From Actinomortierella ambigua (taxonomy: Eukaryota > Mortierellomycota > Mortierellomycetes > Mortierellales > Mortierellaceae), in the NCBI GenBank assembly GCA_016098155.1, contig JAAAJB010000324.1:1128-40889 (forward strand): a stretch of 39,762 nucleotides of DNA, given 5' to 3'. Under the pieces are notes generated by a model. That model was given only the letters and a program-made list of their open reading frames with translations. It ran no database searches and was not told the origin of the DNA. This document shows, one piece after another, positions 18,081-30,347 of the stretch. The first letter of the stretch is position 1; each line of letters opens with the position of its first letter. The position numbers and the translations under genes are program-made.

Positions 18081-20596
18081 ATGCTCACCTTCAAACTCAT
18101 CCTGGAGGCACTTCTCCTGCTAGTGCCACAATCGCTATTCTTCACCTGCGCATGGGCCTTTGTCATCAAAGTTCTCGTCAAGGACTATGAGTCCATTAGT
18201 TCTGATCAGGAACTCATCCTCACTCCGTTCCCCATCAACTCCAACTATTCGCGCAAGAAAAAATGGTGGCAAGGCGGTGCCTTAGTCCAGGTTGTCTTTG
18301 CCCTCACCCTCAGTGGAAGCTGCCAACTGTTTGAGCTGATCATAATGGAGATCCTTGGACTAATGAGTCAAGAGTATGTTCTTCTCTGCCGCGTGCAGGT
18401 TTTGTTTTGTCGTGCAATCTTCGTTTTCGTTTTGTGCTACATTGTACTCTAACTTTGTACTCTTCATGATCTTTCGGTCCCCGTACGTAGATCTCGTTGG
18501 CTCTTCTGGAAGATAACACTCTCAGCTATGTTGGTGCTCGTCATTGCCGTCATCCCCTTTCACCAAGCACTCTTGATGCTCAGCAATGCAGGCAGGTTCT
18601 CCAACGTTCTGACTGATCATCCCGTGACAGTTTTTCTCTCTCTTTCGAGCCACGTGTCACTCACCGAGCTGGAAGTGATATCTTCCCACTGTTCATCCAG
18701 GTTTATCAATGCGACGTGCACTTCCTCTCGCAGTTGCTGTCTGGCTCGTCTACTTTTACCTTTTCGCCAAGGTCGGGCATCAATTCCCTGTCCAATCGGG
18801 TCGTGATCAGGGCATCTTCAGCTTGGAATGGGGTATGTCGCGTGTCGGTGTCATCGGTGTCACCATCTCTGCCATTCTCTCCGGATTCGGTGCCGTCAAC
18901 AGTCCGTACACCAGCTTGTTCTTCTTCTTACGGTATGGTCATACCCATGGTCATCTTTTTGCGGATCATATGAAAGCAATGAAGAGTACCCAATACTTAC
19001 CAGCTGATCTCTCCCTCCACTTATTCGAGACCAGTCAAGTGACAGACACAGATATACAACTGGCGGCTAAAAAGTACATGCAGACCCTGGACGTGATTGC
19101 GACGAAGAAAAAGAAGATTGTTCTGGAGGAGACGAGGTTGCGTTCACAGGACGTAAGCATATCATCTTGGAAACGTTTGTACATGTGTGACATGGGCGGC
19201 TACCATAGCATGAGTTAACATGGTCTTTGATTTATGCCTTTTGATGGGCCACATAGCCGAGTACTTCAAGCAAAATGGGAGGTTTTGTCCGCAAGATTTT
19301 CAGTTCTGTGTCGGGACCGCCTGGGGCAGAGAGTAAGGGCTCTGACTTTATTCGTAGAGGATCGGCTTGACTTGCAGGAACTCGGGAACCCAGAGCTTAT
19401 CTTCTGATTTATTTTCTTGTCTACTTCTGTCTATTGTTAGATTTACAAAACTTGAAACAGGAGGTTGCAGCTTTGGAGGGCATCTCGCGACAGTTGTTCC
19501 TTGACATTGACGACATGTATATGGAGAAGGTAGTTTGGACAAAGGTCATCTTGGTAATGACTCTATTCTTTTCTGTCATCATGCATACTGATACATTTCT
19601 TGTCATTCGTGGACGTCCTTAGTCTCGCCTTGAGCTTGCCAAGACTTGGCAAGGCCAATATTCCAACGCAATGGGCTACATTTTCTCCGCCTACTGTATC
19701 TACAAGCTCTTGATGGTAACTATGCTTAGGATCGAGGACAATTGCGGTTTTGTGTGAATGTGTTGGGGACAGGTTAAGAACACCCGACCGAGGAAAAGAG
19801 AATAGAAACGACTAATTCGAGATACCTATACAACCTCTCTCCAGGCTTTCATCAACATCTTGTTCAACCGCATGGGGTCGACGGATCCTATCACAGCAAT
19901 CATCGGTCGCTTTATCTCGCACACAAACATGAAGATCGACGTGCGGTTCTGGTCTCAGCAGCTCAGCTTCTTCTTTGTGGGGCTGATGATATTTTTGTCC
20001 ATCCGTGGGTTGCTCTCGCAGCTGCTCAAATTCTTCCGTGCGTTCTCAAGAAGAGTGTCATCAAGTAATATCATTTTGTTCCTGGCGCAGCTGATGGGAC
20101 TTTATTTCCTGAGCTCCGTTCTCATGATGCGCGCGAGTCTTCCTGAAGAGTACAGGTAAAGAAACAGCACCATTTTATGGTGGATAGGTGGTGGTAGAAA
20201 GGAAAGATTACTGTTGTTGGCGTTTACATCAAATCTCTAATGTTTTGCATGTTCCGTGTTGGCAACCCTGGCCCCTCTCCCCCATTCCTTTTTTCGTACA
20301 GATCCATCATCTCTGATGCACTCGGTCAACTTGAGTTCAACTTTTACCAGCGCTGGTTCGATGTGATCTTCTTGATCAGTGGCCTGGTGAGTATTGTGTT
20401 CCTGTACTTTGTGCACACGGCCAGTGGCAGTAGCAATGTGCTTGCCAAAGATCCCGCGTTTGAGTACATGGTTGAGCGTGGCTCGCTCGAGGACTCGTAC
20501 GAAACTGACGTGTCCGGATATCAGCGCTCGGGCGACTCTGATCCATATATCTTTGACTATCGCTCGGGCGCCGTACCAAGATCGCAATGGCGGTAA
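18081..20596 (+). CDS. GPHR: Golgi pH regulator (GPHR/GPR89/GTG family)
   Basis: Nine exons: 18081-18373, 18491-18591, 18701-18932, 19035-19152, 19257-19332, 19441-19529, 19623-19715, 19845-20155 and 20302-20596. They give 535 aa with all phases closing. The protein has about nine membrane spans. The family signature is clear: SRVGVIGVT...SGFGAVNSPYT after the fourth span, VTDTDI and KKKK in the central loop, the LEGISRQLFLDIDDMY segment, NRMGSTDPIT, FWSQQLSF, SIRGLL, LAQLMGLYFLSSVLMM and FNFYQRWFDVIF. Animal GPHR is a voltage-dependent anion channel that permits Golgi acidification; plant homologues (GTG) were proposed as GTPase-like receptors. A Golgi or ER role is inferred here. The second intron (18592-18700) must use a GC donor for the frame to close. 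GPHR is missing from budding yeast, in line with an early-diverging fungus. AATAAA lies at 20687. Confidence 0.95.
18592..18700 (+). other. GC-AG intron in GPHR
   Basis: Exon end GCAG, intron start GCAGGT, acceptor TTCATCCAG. The nearby GT four bases downstream leaves the wrong phase, while the GC donor restores alignment with the family (LSNAGLSMRRAL). AG|GCAGGT is close to the consensus for GC-AG introns. Confidence 0.7.
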
Positions 20597-20686
20597 TTTC
20601 TTTTCGCCCCCCCCCCCTTTTTTTTCCCAAGGGGGACACTCGCAGTTCCCTTAAACTCCAACTTTAGACATTAATGTACCATAGAC

Positions 20687-20692
20687 AATAAA
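20687..20692 (+). terminator. Polyadenylation signal AATAAA
   Basis: About 90 bases after the GPHR stop codon, between convergent GPHR and the complex I subunit gene. Confidence 0.5.
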
Positions 20693-20888
20693 ATGATACC
20701 ATTTGCCCCAAAACAAAAAAGACTACGTCGACTACATGCCCCAGAGAAGTTGAGTGGAAAATGTATTATTGAATCCTCTCCATGAGTTTCTATTGTCTTT
20801 TTTTTCGGGGAAGAGTTGTTCGACATGATGTGAATGGAAAAAAGGGGAGAAGGGGGTAGGTGGGTTGCTGGTTTGAGGGGGGGGGGGT

Positions 20889-21721
20889 TTACTGCTGGTC
20901 GTTCCAAGAGTAGTTCCACTGGTTCTTAGGTGCTGGGGTCTCCAATGGCTCCCAACTAGAATATCAAATAAAAGAGATGGGAAATGTGACATGTGAGTTC
21001 CTTCATCCTTCCTGGTCTTGACTACACCCTGAACGTTCTTAAAAAGAGCGACTTACGGCTTCCACTCGAGCATCTTGTCGATCAACTTGCGCTCCTCCAC
21101 GGCCTGGACGACAATCTCCTCAATCTGACCGCAGTCCAGCTGCTCCTCGATCTTGCTAACGTCCTCGTTCGCCTGGACGACGTTCAGGCGGTGGTTGGTC
21201 AAGGCAGAGGTGGCCTGACGGTAGACAGCATGGCTAGGGATCTGCTCCAGCTGCACCAGGGTATCCTTGTAGATGCTGATCAGATGGGGGCGGGGATCAG
21301 GGTGAACGGGGAGACCGTAAAGACCTGTCGTCTAGAGAGAGAGAGAGACAGTTGAACACAGGAGCAACGGACAAAAAATTAGTGTTGGGCAAGAGGAGAG
21401 AACAAAAAATGGTAGAATCGGATCGGGCGGGGCGCACAAGGGAAACACCCAATTATCCTGCGAGTATCCAAATGTGGTTGCCAGAAGTGTCGCTCGCCAA
21501 GGTCTTCAGAGAATCCGATCCTGTTCAGATGGACGCGCAATGGCGGGTGAGGTGTGGGAGTCGTTGTGGTGTCATTTCCAAGGTCGCTTGCTGATGTGGA
21601 AGATCTGGGAGGAAAGAGGCAGGATTGTCTGAGAGGACAGCGAGTGCTGGATGAAGGTAAGAGGATTGTGGATTGTTACCTTCTTGGTGACAGCGCTGAA
21701 GAGTCGTCGTGTGGCAAACAT
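20889..21721 (-). CDS. NDUFA5: Mitochondrial complex I accessory subunit, NDUFA5/B13 family
   Basis: Three exons, 21721-21680, 21331-21057 and 20955-20889, close in frame to 127 aa. The first exon encodes only the basic, hydroxylated start MFATRRLFSAVTKK, a plausible mitochondrial presequence. The body follows the family pattern: TTGLYGLPVHPDPRPHL, then a long helical stretch (LEQIPSHAVYRQATSALTNHRL, KIEEQLDCGQIEEIV). The hallmark end is KPWEPLETP..NQW, matching the WEPL...DQW end of animal NDUFA5. The protein is a peripheral-arm subunit of NADH:ubiquinone oxidoreductase on the matrix side. Its presence implies the organism has complex I. The first intron (21332-21679) is 348 bp. Confidence 0.92.
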
Positions 21722-22765
21722 GGTCGAGGGGTTGTATGTGGGGTCTGAACAAGTGATAAACACTTCATGGGGGCATGAAACTTCGGGCATGTCTCCGAGC
21801 TCCGAGCTGTGGCTTAGCTTGGGTAGGCGGGGAATGGGAAGAAGGGGGAAATTCATGGTATATAACGCGATATTCCCCTACGCGTTCATACTATATTTCC
21901 TTCCTGCTCCAGAGAAGTTTGCACCCTGTATGTGTATATCGCTGTGTTTATTCCACCGTGTCTTTCTGTAAATGAGTCTCCATGTCATGTTGCTTTTAAA
22001 CAAACAAAAAAAAAGTGCATATCGTTGGACAAAGCTCTGTGTCTTCTTACTTTGCTGTCCTCGGGACGAAAAACGAGATTGTCGATCCTGGATGACCAAA
22101 GTGGAGTAACTTCTTTCATCTGTCACATCGATGACTCTGATGTGTTTGGTCCTTCATCTACTGCGGTCAACTTGGGAGTAAAACCTCCACTAGAACGCCG
22201 GTTTCAGACCCAAAGGATGTTCCCATCCGTTGGTGGGTCAACGCAGAGATGATCGGCGAAAAGAAGACATGAAGGGTCGCTGCAGAGCAAGCAGCAGCAA
22301 TGGAATGAAGACACTTGTTCAGCCTTTTTATCGGCTGTTAGTTCCAGCATGACGATTCGGTTCCAGAGGTTGGTTATCGTATGTCACAGCGATTGAAGCG
22401 GTGTGTTGTACAGCACATTCCTGAGAGGATAAAGTCCACAGACGGGGTGACGTGACATTAGAGCTGCAGTGGGGCTTCTTGACAGAGAGGAGCCATCAAT
22501 GTTTTCTGTCAATTTTCCGGCATCTGTCATTGATTCCAGGTGTTGCCTTGTACTTGCCATGTGTGATGGTGGGGATTCATACTTTTCATACAAAAAAAGG
22601 TTTCTCACAGAATTTCACGCGCTGACTGGACGCCCCGTAATGACATGACTGGGTGCTCGGGAAAGCGCGCACGCCCACAATTTGCGGTCCCTTCTTTGTG
22701 AAGTCTGCATTCCCGATCTCCTCCTCTGCTCCTCCCTCCCCATTCACATTGGTCCACTCTTCTCC
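21722..22765. other. Divergent intergenic region between NDUFA5 and TOM70
   Basis: About 1 kb shared by two divergent genes for mitochondrial proteins. Short open frames on both strands have no recognisable content. No RNA gene or repeat was identified, and no strong TATA box for TOM70 is visible. The last ~80 bases before the TOM70 ATG are C/T-rich. Confidence 0.5.
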
Positions 22766-25182
22766 ATGTCGACCTCCAACACCCTGCCCGCCACTGTTCC
22801 GGCCCCTGTCCCTGTCTCTTCGACCTCCTCGTCGTCGAGTGGATCGAACTCGCTCCAAAAGTTCCTCCAGGACAAGGACTGGAAGTTCTATGCTGCCGTC
22901 GCCTCGGTCACCGTCTTGGCTGGTGCGGGTATCTACTACCTCACTTCTTCCTCGTCCTCGTCCTCTTCTTCGTCCGCACCCGAGACTACCAAGTCCAAGT
23001 CCAAGAAGAAGAAAAAGAGCAACAAGAAGAAGTCGGCTGCCCAGAAGGACGCTGCCGCATCGGAAGGAGGTACGACTCAGGGGCATGCGCCATCCAACCT
23101 TACATAGAGCCAAATGAAAAAAAAAGAGATATGAGACATCAGGGACAACCCGGGAAGATGGAGAGCAAAAAAAAAAAAAAAAAAAAAAAGAAAAAAAAAA
23201 CTTCCCCCGCAACCATTCATAGCTCTGAGGCATATACCCGTTTGGCTGCCTTGTCTCTCTTTTTTCATTTCGCACGATGACTTTCCGGGATCGCGCACGC
23301 CAACATCTATTTCAGCGCCAAGCAGAACGGGATCGATTCAAAGACAAAATCTCCTTTCCTAGTGATTAACATTTGAGACGTTGCGTCTACTTTTTCGTAC
23401 TCCTTCATCTCCCTGGTCAGCAGCAGCCGACTCAGACTCGTCTGTCCCCAAGGAGGGTGCTGACGATGATGTGGAGACCATGAGCGCCGCCACCATCGCC
23501 AAGCTCTCTGACAAGGTAGAGCATCGTACAGAAAGACTGAAAGAAGAGGACAAACTCAAAGACCACGCCACTCATGTTGGGGCACCATTCTTTGAGGAGT
23601 AAAAAGAAACAACGCATTGACTCTTTTACTTGTTTGTTCCTGATGATTTTTAGAAACGTGCTGAGCATGCCTACACCCTCAAGACTCGTGGCAACAGCCA
23701 GTACGCAGCCAAGAAGTGGGAGGAGGCCATCCGACTCTATTCGCAGGCGATCGCCTTTACCCCCGACCCTGTCTACTATAGCAACCGCGCTGCCTGCTAC
23801 GCCATCGTTGGTCAGTTTGACAAGGTCATTGATGACAGCACCGCTGCCCTGAAGCTCAACCCTACATACGTCAAGGTATGTGAATGTCCCTGTTTCTTGT
23901 CTTTTCGTCACGCTTGGTGTTGTTGGACTGGTTTGATTTTAACCAAAGGACGTCTGTTGTGACTATTTTTTTCTTTGATGCTGTTTAGGCTCTCGGCCGC
24001 CGTGCTCATGCCTACGAGAACACGGGCAAGACTCAGGAGGCTCTGAACGACTACACTGCTCTGTGCATTCTGGATGGATTTAAGAATGAGTCGTTCGCCC
24101 AGTCGATGGAGCGCACTCTCAAGAAGCTGTCGGACACAAAGGCCAAGGCGATCCTGGCCACACGCGAAGAGCGTCTTCCTTCGGTGACCTTCATCTCAGC
24201 CTATCTCGACTCGTTCCGCAAGACCGCCGTCCCCGAAGTGGAGGCACCCAACGATGAGGATGGTGACCACCAGTTTGAGCGTGCCGAGTACTTTATTAGC
24301 AAGCGCATGTACAGCGAGGCGTTCCAGGCATACCAGAAGGCGATCGAGCTGAACACAACACACATGGCCAAGGCCCTCAACATGCGCGGCACGTTTGTTT
24401 TCTTGATGGGTGACGGCAAGAAGGCTCTGGAGGACTTTAACAAGTCGATTGAGATTGACCCCACCTATGTTCAGACATTCATCAAGCGTGGCAGCATCTA
24501 CATGGAGCAAGGCGATGCCGCAAAGACGTTTGAGGAGTTTGACAACGCGATCAAGGTGAACGAGAAGGATCCCAACATTTACTACCATCGCGCCCAGGTC
24601 TACTTCATCACAGGCGAGTACGAGCTCGCCATCAAGGACTACCTCCAGTCGATGGAGCTGGAGCCCGACTTTGTCTTCTCACACATCCAGTACGGTGTCG
24701 CCAAGTACAAGTTGGGTGAGATTGAGGAGGCCATGAACATCTTCCAGAAGGCAATGAAGGACTTCCCCGAGTCTGGCGAGGTCAACAACTACTACGGTGA
24801 GCTGTTGTTGGATCAGCAAAAGTTCAGCGAGGCCTTTGAGCGTTTCGATCGAGCCATCAAGCTGAGCCCCGTGAACCCTCTGCCTTACATCAACAAGGCG
24901 CTGTTGGTCTTCCAGTGGAAGCAGGACCCCACAGGTGCCGAGAAGCTGTGCCAGCAGTCTCTGGAGGCTGATGCCGAGTGCGACGTTGCGATTGCCACCC
25001 TGGGCCAGCTGTACCTGCAGCAGGGCAAGCTGGAGAAGGCCATCGAGTACTTTGACCGGTCGATCGCATTGGCCCGCACAGAACAGGAGCTGACAAGCGC
25101 TCTGGGCTTCCGCGAGGCCGCGCTCGCCCAGGTGACCTTTGCGCAAGACTACCCCACACATGCCAAGAACCTGGGCCGCTAA
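22766..25182 (+). CDS. TOM70: Mitochondrial import receptor Tom70
   Basis: Four exons, 22766-23069, 23421-23515, 23654-23875 and 23989-25182, close in frame to 604 aa, the usual Tom70 length. A Ser/Pro-rich start is followed by one membrane span (about 41-59, FYAAVASVTVLAGAGIYYL), then a poly-Ser and Lys-rich linker. The rest is built of TPR repeats, the first reading LKTRGNSQYAAKKWEEAIRLYSQAI with the clamp residues expected for Hsp70/Hsp90 tails. Tom70 sits in the outer mitochondrial membrane with the TPR domain in the cytosol. It receives carrier-type precursors from chaperones and passes them to the TOM pore. The second exon starts at three consecutive CAGs (23418-23426), so a few alanines may be included or skipped. 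The first intron carries a 34-base near-pure A tract. Confidence 0.95.
23167..23200 (+). repeat. Poly-A tract in TOM70 intron 1
   Basis: Thirty-three A with one G at 23190. Such tracts are prone to length error in assemblies. Confidence 0.9.
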
Positions 25183-25323
25183 AATACACACACTTCACAC
25201 ACCACACCAAGTTGATAGACTGTTCGCCGCCCCCCAAACTCCAGACTCAGCAAAATTTCTCATTCGCATAAATTGACTCCCTTTTTTTTTTTTTACCTGT
25301 CATACCATTGCAACAATTGTAAC

Positions 25324-26659
25324 ATGGACATCTCTTCACCAGAGGCATTGCTCAGCCAGGGATTACTAGGAAAACTCGAGCCGCTTGTTCTGACCATCGA
25401 GAGCCAGCTCAAGGACCTTGAGTAAAGTGCTCACGACTTTTTTTTTGTTGTTTCTTCATTTCGAGAGATGCCCGACCCTCTCCACCATGAAAGACACTGC
25501 TCGCTGACAAGTTTCAGGAACACCTACCCTCGCTCTCCAATAGACAGGGGCAGGCCCTTCTCCTCAGCAATGTCGCCATCCTTTCACACGACCTAGCTCT
25601 GACCGAGGCACAACTCAGCCAGGTCACTGATACTGTAAGTATTGCGGAATCAACAGAAAGTATACATGTCGTTGGGAGACTGCTGAAGTGCCAACACAAA
25701 AATAGTTCCTAACACTCTCCTCTTCTCCTTAGTTTGCACAACTGCCACATTATGTTGCCAAGGTGAATGCCATCAAGTCGACCATGACGCAACTGCATAC
25801 GCAAAACAAGAAGCTCAAGCGGCGGACGGAACTGGTTTGTTCGGGCAGGGAACGACAGGCAGCGCGGGAGCAGGAGACGCGCGCGCGAGAGCAGGCGTTT
25901 GATCGTGTCATTGCCGCGGTCGAAGCACCCTTGAGTGCTGAAGGTCGGTCACCTCCAACAAGCATTGGTTCGTCTTCTGGTGGTGGCGGTAGTAGTAGTG
26001 GTGGTGGTGCTACAGCGGCTGCAGCTGCAGGGCTACCTTTCCCATTACCGGCCAAGCCCGCCTTTCCGATTGTCTCCAAGCGATCTCCCAACTCGAGCAG
26101 GACAGCCTCGCCTGTACCCCCTTCGTCATTGCGGGAGGTCTCTCCGGCCGCCTCTCCTTCGTTACGGTCCTCAGGATCGTCGTCCCCTGCACCGGGACTT
26201 GACAGCCCAGTTGCTTTGCCGACCTCGTTGTCACGGACGGCGATGTTCCATACTTCCTCTACGTCAACAACACCCGGACGTCCACGACGACCAGACTCGG
26301 CGGCTTCAATGACGAGTTTGATGGCTGGAGGGGTTGGCGGCAGTGGTGGTCCTTCACCTGTCACCACCACCCCGTCGGCGCCGTTCATTCCAATGCCATC
26401 GAAGCACCGAGCCACGTCCTCTGTGTCGTCCTCCTACTCGTCCTCGTCGTTCTTTTCCGTGTCACAGGTGGGCGTCGATCGTTTCCCAGAGCTGTCGATT
26501 GGTGCGGATGGTGAGGGGGGGCCAAGTGGGTCGGTCGGTGCTGTAGAGGTGGTACGCAAAAAGAAGAAGCAGCAACAGCCGAAAAAGAAAAAGTCGTACT
26601 CGAGCGTTGTCTCCCTTGACAAGGTCGCTGTAGAGAGCAAGGCTGAGCAGAACGAATAG
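25324..26659 (+). CDS. BLOC1S6: BLOC-1 subunit 6 (pallidin) homologue with long Ser-rich tail
   Basis: Three exons, 25324-25421, 25544-25634 and 25733-26659, close in frame to 371 aa. The first ~125 residues match the pallidin layout: EALLSQGLLGKLEPLVLTIE, SQLKDLEQGQALLLSNV across the first splice, then FAQLPHYVAKVNAIKSTMTQLHTQNKKLKRRTE and a charged coiled coil (RERQAAREQETRAREQAF). The acceptor at 25543 was chosen because it alone keeps the frame open and preserves the aligned helix; closer AGs give stops or the wrong phase. Pallidin is a coiled-coil subunit of BLOC-1, which works in sorting from endosomes toward vacuoles or lysosome-related organelles. The C-terminal ~245 residues are low-complexity Ser/Pro/Gly with a Lys/Gln-rich end; human pallidin (172 aa) has no such tail. 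Its stop is 44 bases from that of the convergent VOC gene. Confidence 0.82.
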
Positions 26660-26703
26660 CATTTCAGAAATGTATGAAAACCTTTGTTTATGATTATTAC
26701 TAC

Positions 26704-27147
26704 CTAAATCGTCCAATTGTACCAGCAGAGGACAACGCGCCAACCTTCGTGGTCCTCAAAGGTGAAGCCGTTGTCGTCCCAGTATGGGTTAAACGACTGG
26801 ACAGGGCGGTAACCATGCTCTTCCATGCGCCTTTTCCGTGCCTCGACTTCTTCCTTGTCCTTGAGATAGAGCACCAACAAATTGTCTTTGGTGGGTGCAC
26901 GCAGGGACTCCTGTTCTTCGGGGTGCTCGTTGGAAGGGTGCAGATAGGTGAGTTCGAGATGCCACGGCGCAGGCTGTCCGGGAACAGGAGATGGGACCGC
27001 GAGGATACGACCATCGAATCCCTTGTGGTTATCAAAAGACGCGATCAACGCGAGGCCAAGAGCTTCCTGGTAGAAGTGCAGAGCCTTGTCCAAGCTGGCG
27101 GTCGGGCGAGCGAAGCGCAGAATGGGAACTTGAGGTGACGACGACAT
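26704..27147 (-). CDS. VOC (glyoxalase/bleomycin-resistance fold) family protein
   Basis: Single exon, 147 aa, starting MSSSPQVPILRFARPT. The two halves of a VOC domain are visible: ILRFARPTASLDKALHFYQE-type start with a beta strand and helix, and in the second half LLVLYLKDKEEVEARKRRM, then NPYWDDNGFTFEDHEGWRVVL. A central WHLELTY strand could supply a metal-binding Glu, and the terminal strand HEGWRVVLCW is typical. The pattern resembles the YycE-like branch of the superfamily. VOC proteins include glyoxalase I, dioxygenases, epimerases and antibiotic-binding proteins; substrate cannot be read. An upstream TATAAAA lies about 105 bases before the ATG. The gene is convergent with pallidin and divergent from the DEAD-box helicase. 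Confidence 0.88.
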   Translation of the reverse strand: MSSSPQVPILRFARPTASLDKALHFYQEALGLALIASFDNHKGFDGRILAVPSPVPGQPAPWHLELTYLHPSNEHPEEQESLRAPTKDNLLVLYLKDKEEVEARKRRMEEHGYRPVQSFNPYWDDNGFTFEDHEGWRVVLCWYNWTI

Positions 27148-27252
27148 CTTTTTTTTTTTTAGAAGCGGTGAAGTTGGATGTGGGAAGAAGTAGAGGATGG
27201 GAGGAAGGGTGTAGATGGTGGTGAGAGGTGGGGATGCTGAAGCAGCCTCCCT

Positions 27253-27259
27253 TTTTATA
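27253..27259 (-). promoter_or_regulatory. TATA box of the VOC gene
   Basis: TATAAAA on the minus strand about 105 bases upstream of the ATG at 27147. Confidence 0.55.
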
Positions 27260-27448
27260 CTCATGTGGGAAAGAAAGAAACTGCGCAGCAGGCCTCCGGG
27301 CACCCCATTTGAGCGTGCAAATGTATGTATAGAAAAGTATGGGTGGATTCACGCACGCACGGGCAAGGTCCCAGCGTGGTCGAATGCGTCAGCCTCTGCA
27401 GCCGTACATGCATCGGGGCTGTGACAACCCCAAAAAAGGGAAGCAAAA

Positions 27449-27458
27449 TATATATAAA
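27449..27458 (+). promoter_or_regulatory. TATA box of the DEAD-box helicase gene
   Basis: TATATATAAA about 130 bases before the ATG at 27587, followed by a pyrimidine-rich leader (27478-27550) that probably includes the transcription start. The 439-bp divergent region 27148-27586 thus carries one TATA box for each gene. Confidence 0.6.
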
Positions 27459-27586
27459 GTCGGGGAAGAACCAGCCCTCCATCAACCTACCCCTCCTTTC
27501 TTCCTTCCTTTCTTCGCCTTCTCTTCCTCACACCTACTCTCTTTGACTTCCTCACAACAACTGTCCCCCTGGGTCAAATATTCAGC

Positions 27587-29870
<2,284 letters not shown>

Positions 29871-30347
29871 GGCTACAGCGGGAGCGGGAGAGGCGGAGGT
29901 CGTCTCTCACCTCGAGTGGGCCGCGTACCAAAGTATGAAGCACGACATGACAATAGCAAAACCAAAATAAAAGGACGCGAGCCTTGCCGACATGCCCCCA
30001 CGTTTTTTAGTGTTGCGTGGCGAAAGAGCTCTCCTCGCAATTTGAGGGACAAGAGGTCACATTTTTTTTTCCCCTGAGACGAGACTGACACTCATCACAA
30101 GCTTTGTTCATCACCTCTTTGTTTCCTCGACACCTGTGCCAACCTGTCTGTACATCCCCTGAGCACTGAGTATTCCTATTTCCTCGCGCAATACTACTGC
30201 ATCAGGGAAGGCATGTCCTCGTAGGAGACCTACCTGCCTTTTGAGCCTCACTTTCTCACTCGCTCATCTTTCCAACACACACCAATACCCCACCCTCCAA
30301 CCCTCCAACCCATTCCCCACCCAGTCAAGGAACGAAACAGGTTCATC
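29871..30347 (+). other. Intergenic region, helicase 3' end and FHIP promoter
   Basis: Contains an AATAAA at 29966-29971 for the helicase transcript, a T9 run near 30062, then a C/T-rich stretch at 30110-30330 leading to the FHIP start at 30348. No other gene recognised. Confidence 0.6.

Noticed and set aside
22586..23275. 229-codon minus-strand frame rich in Arg/Gly
   Set aside because: Antisense of the Ser/Lys-rich first exon and poly-A intron of TOM70; composition explains it.
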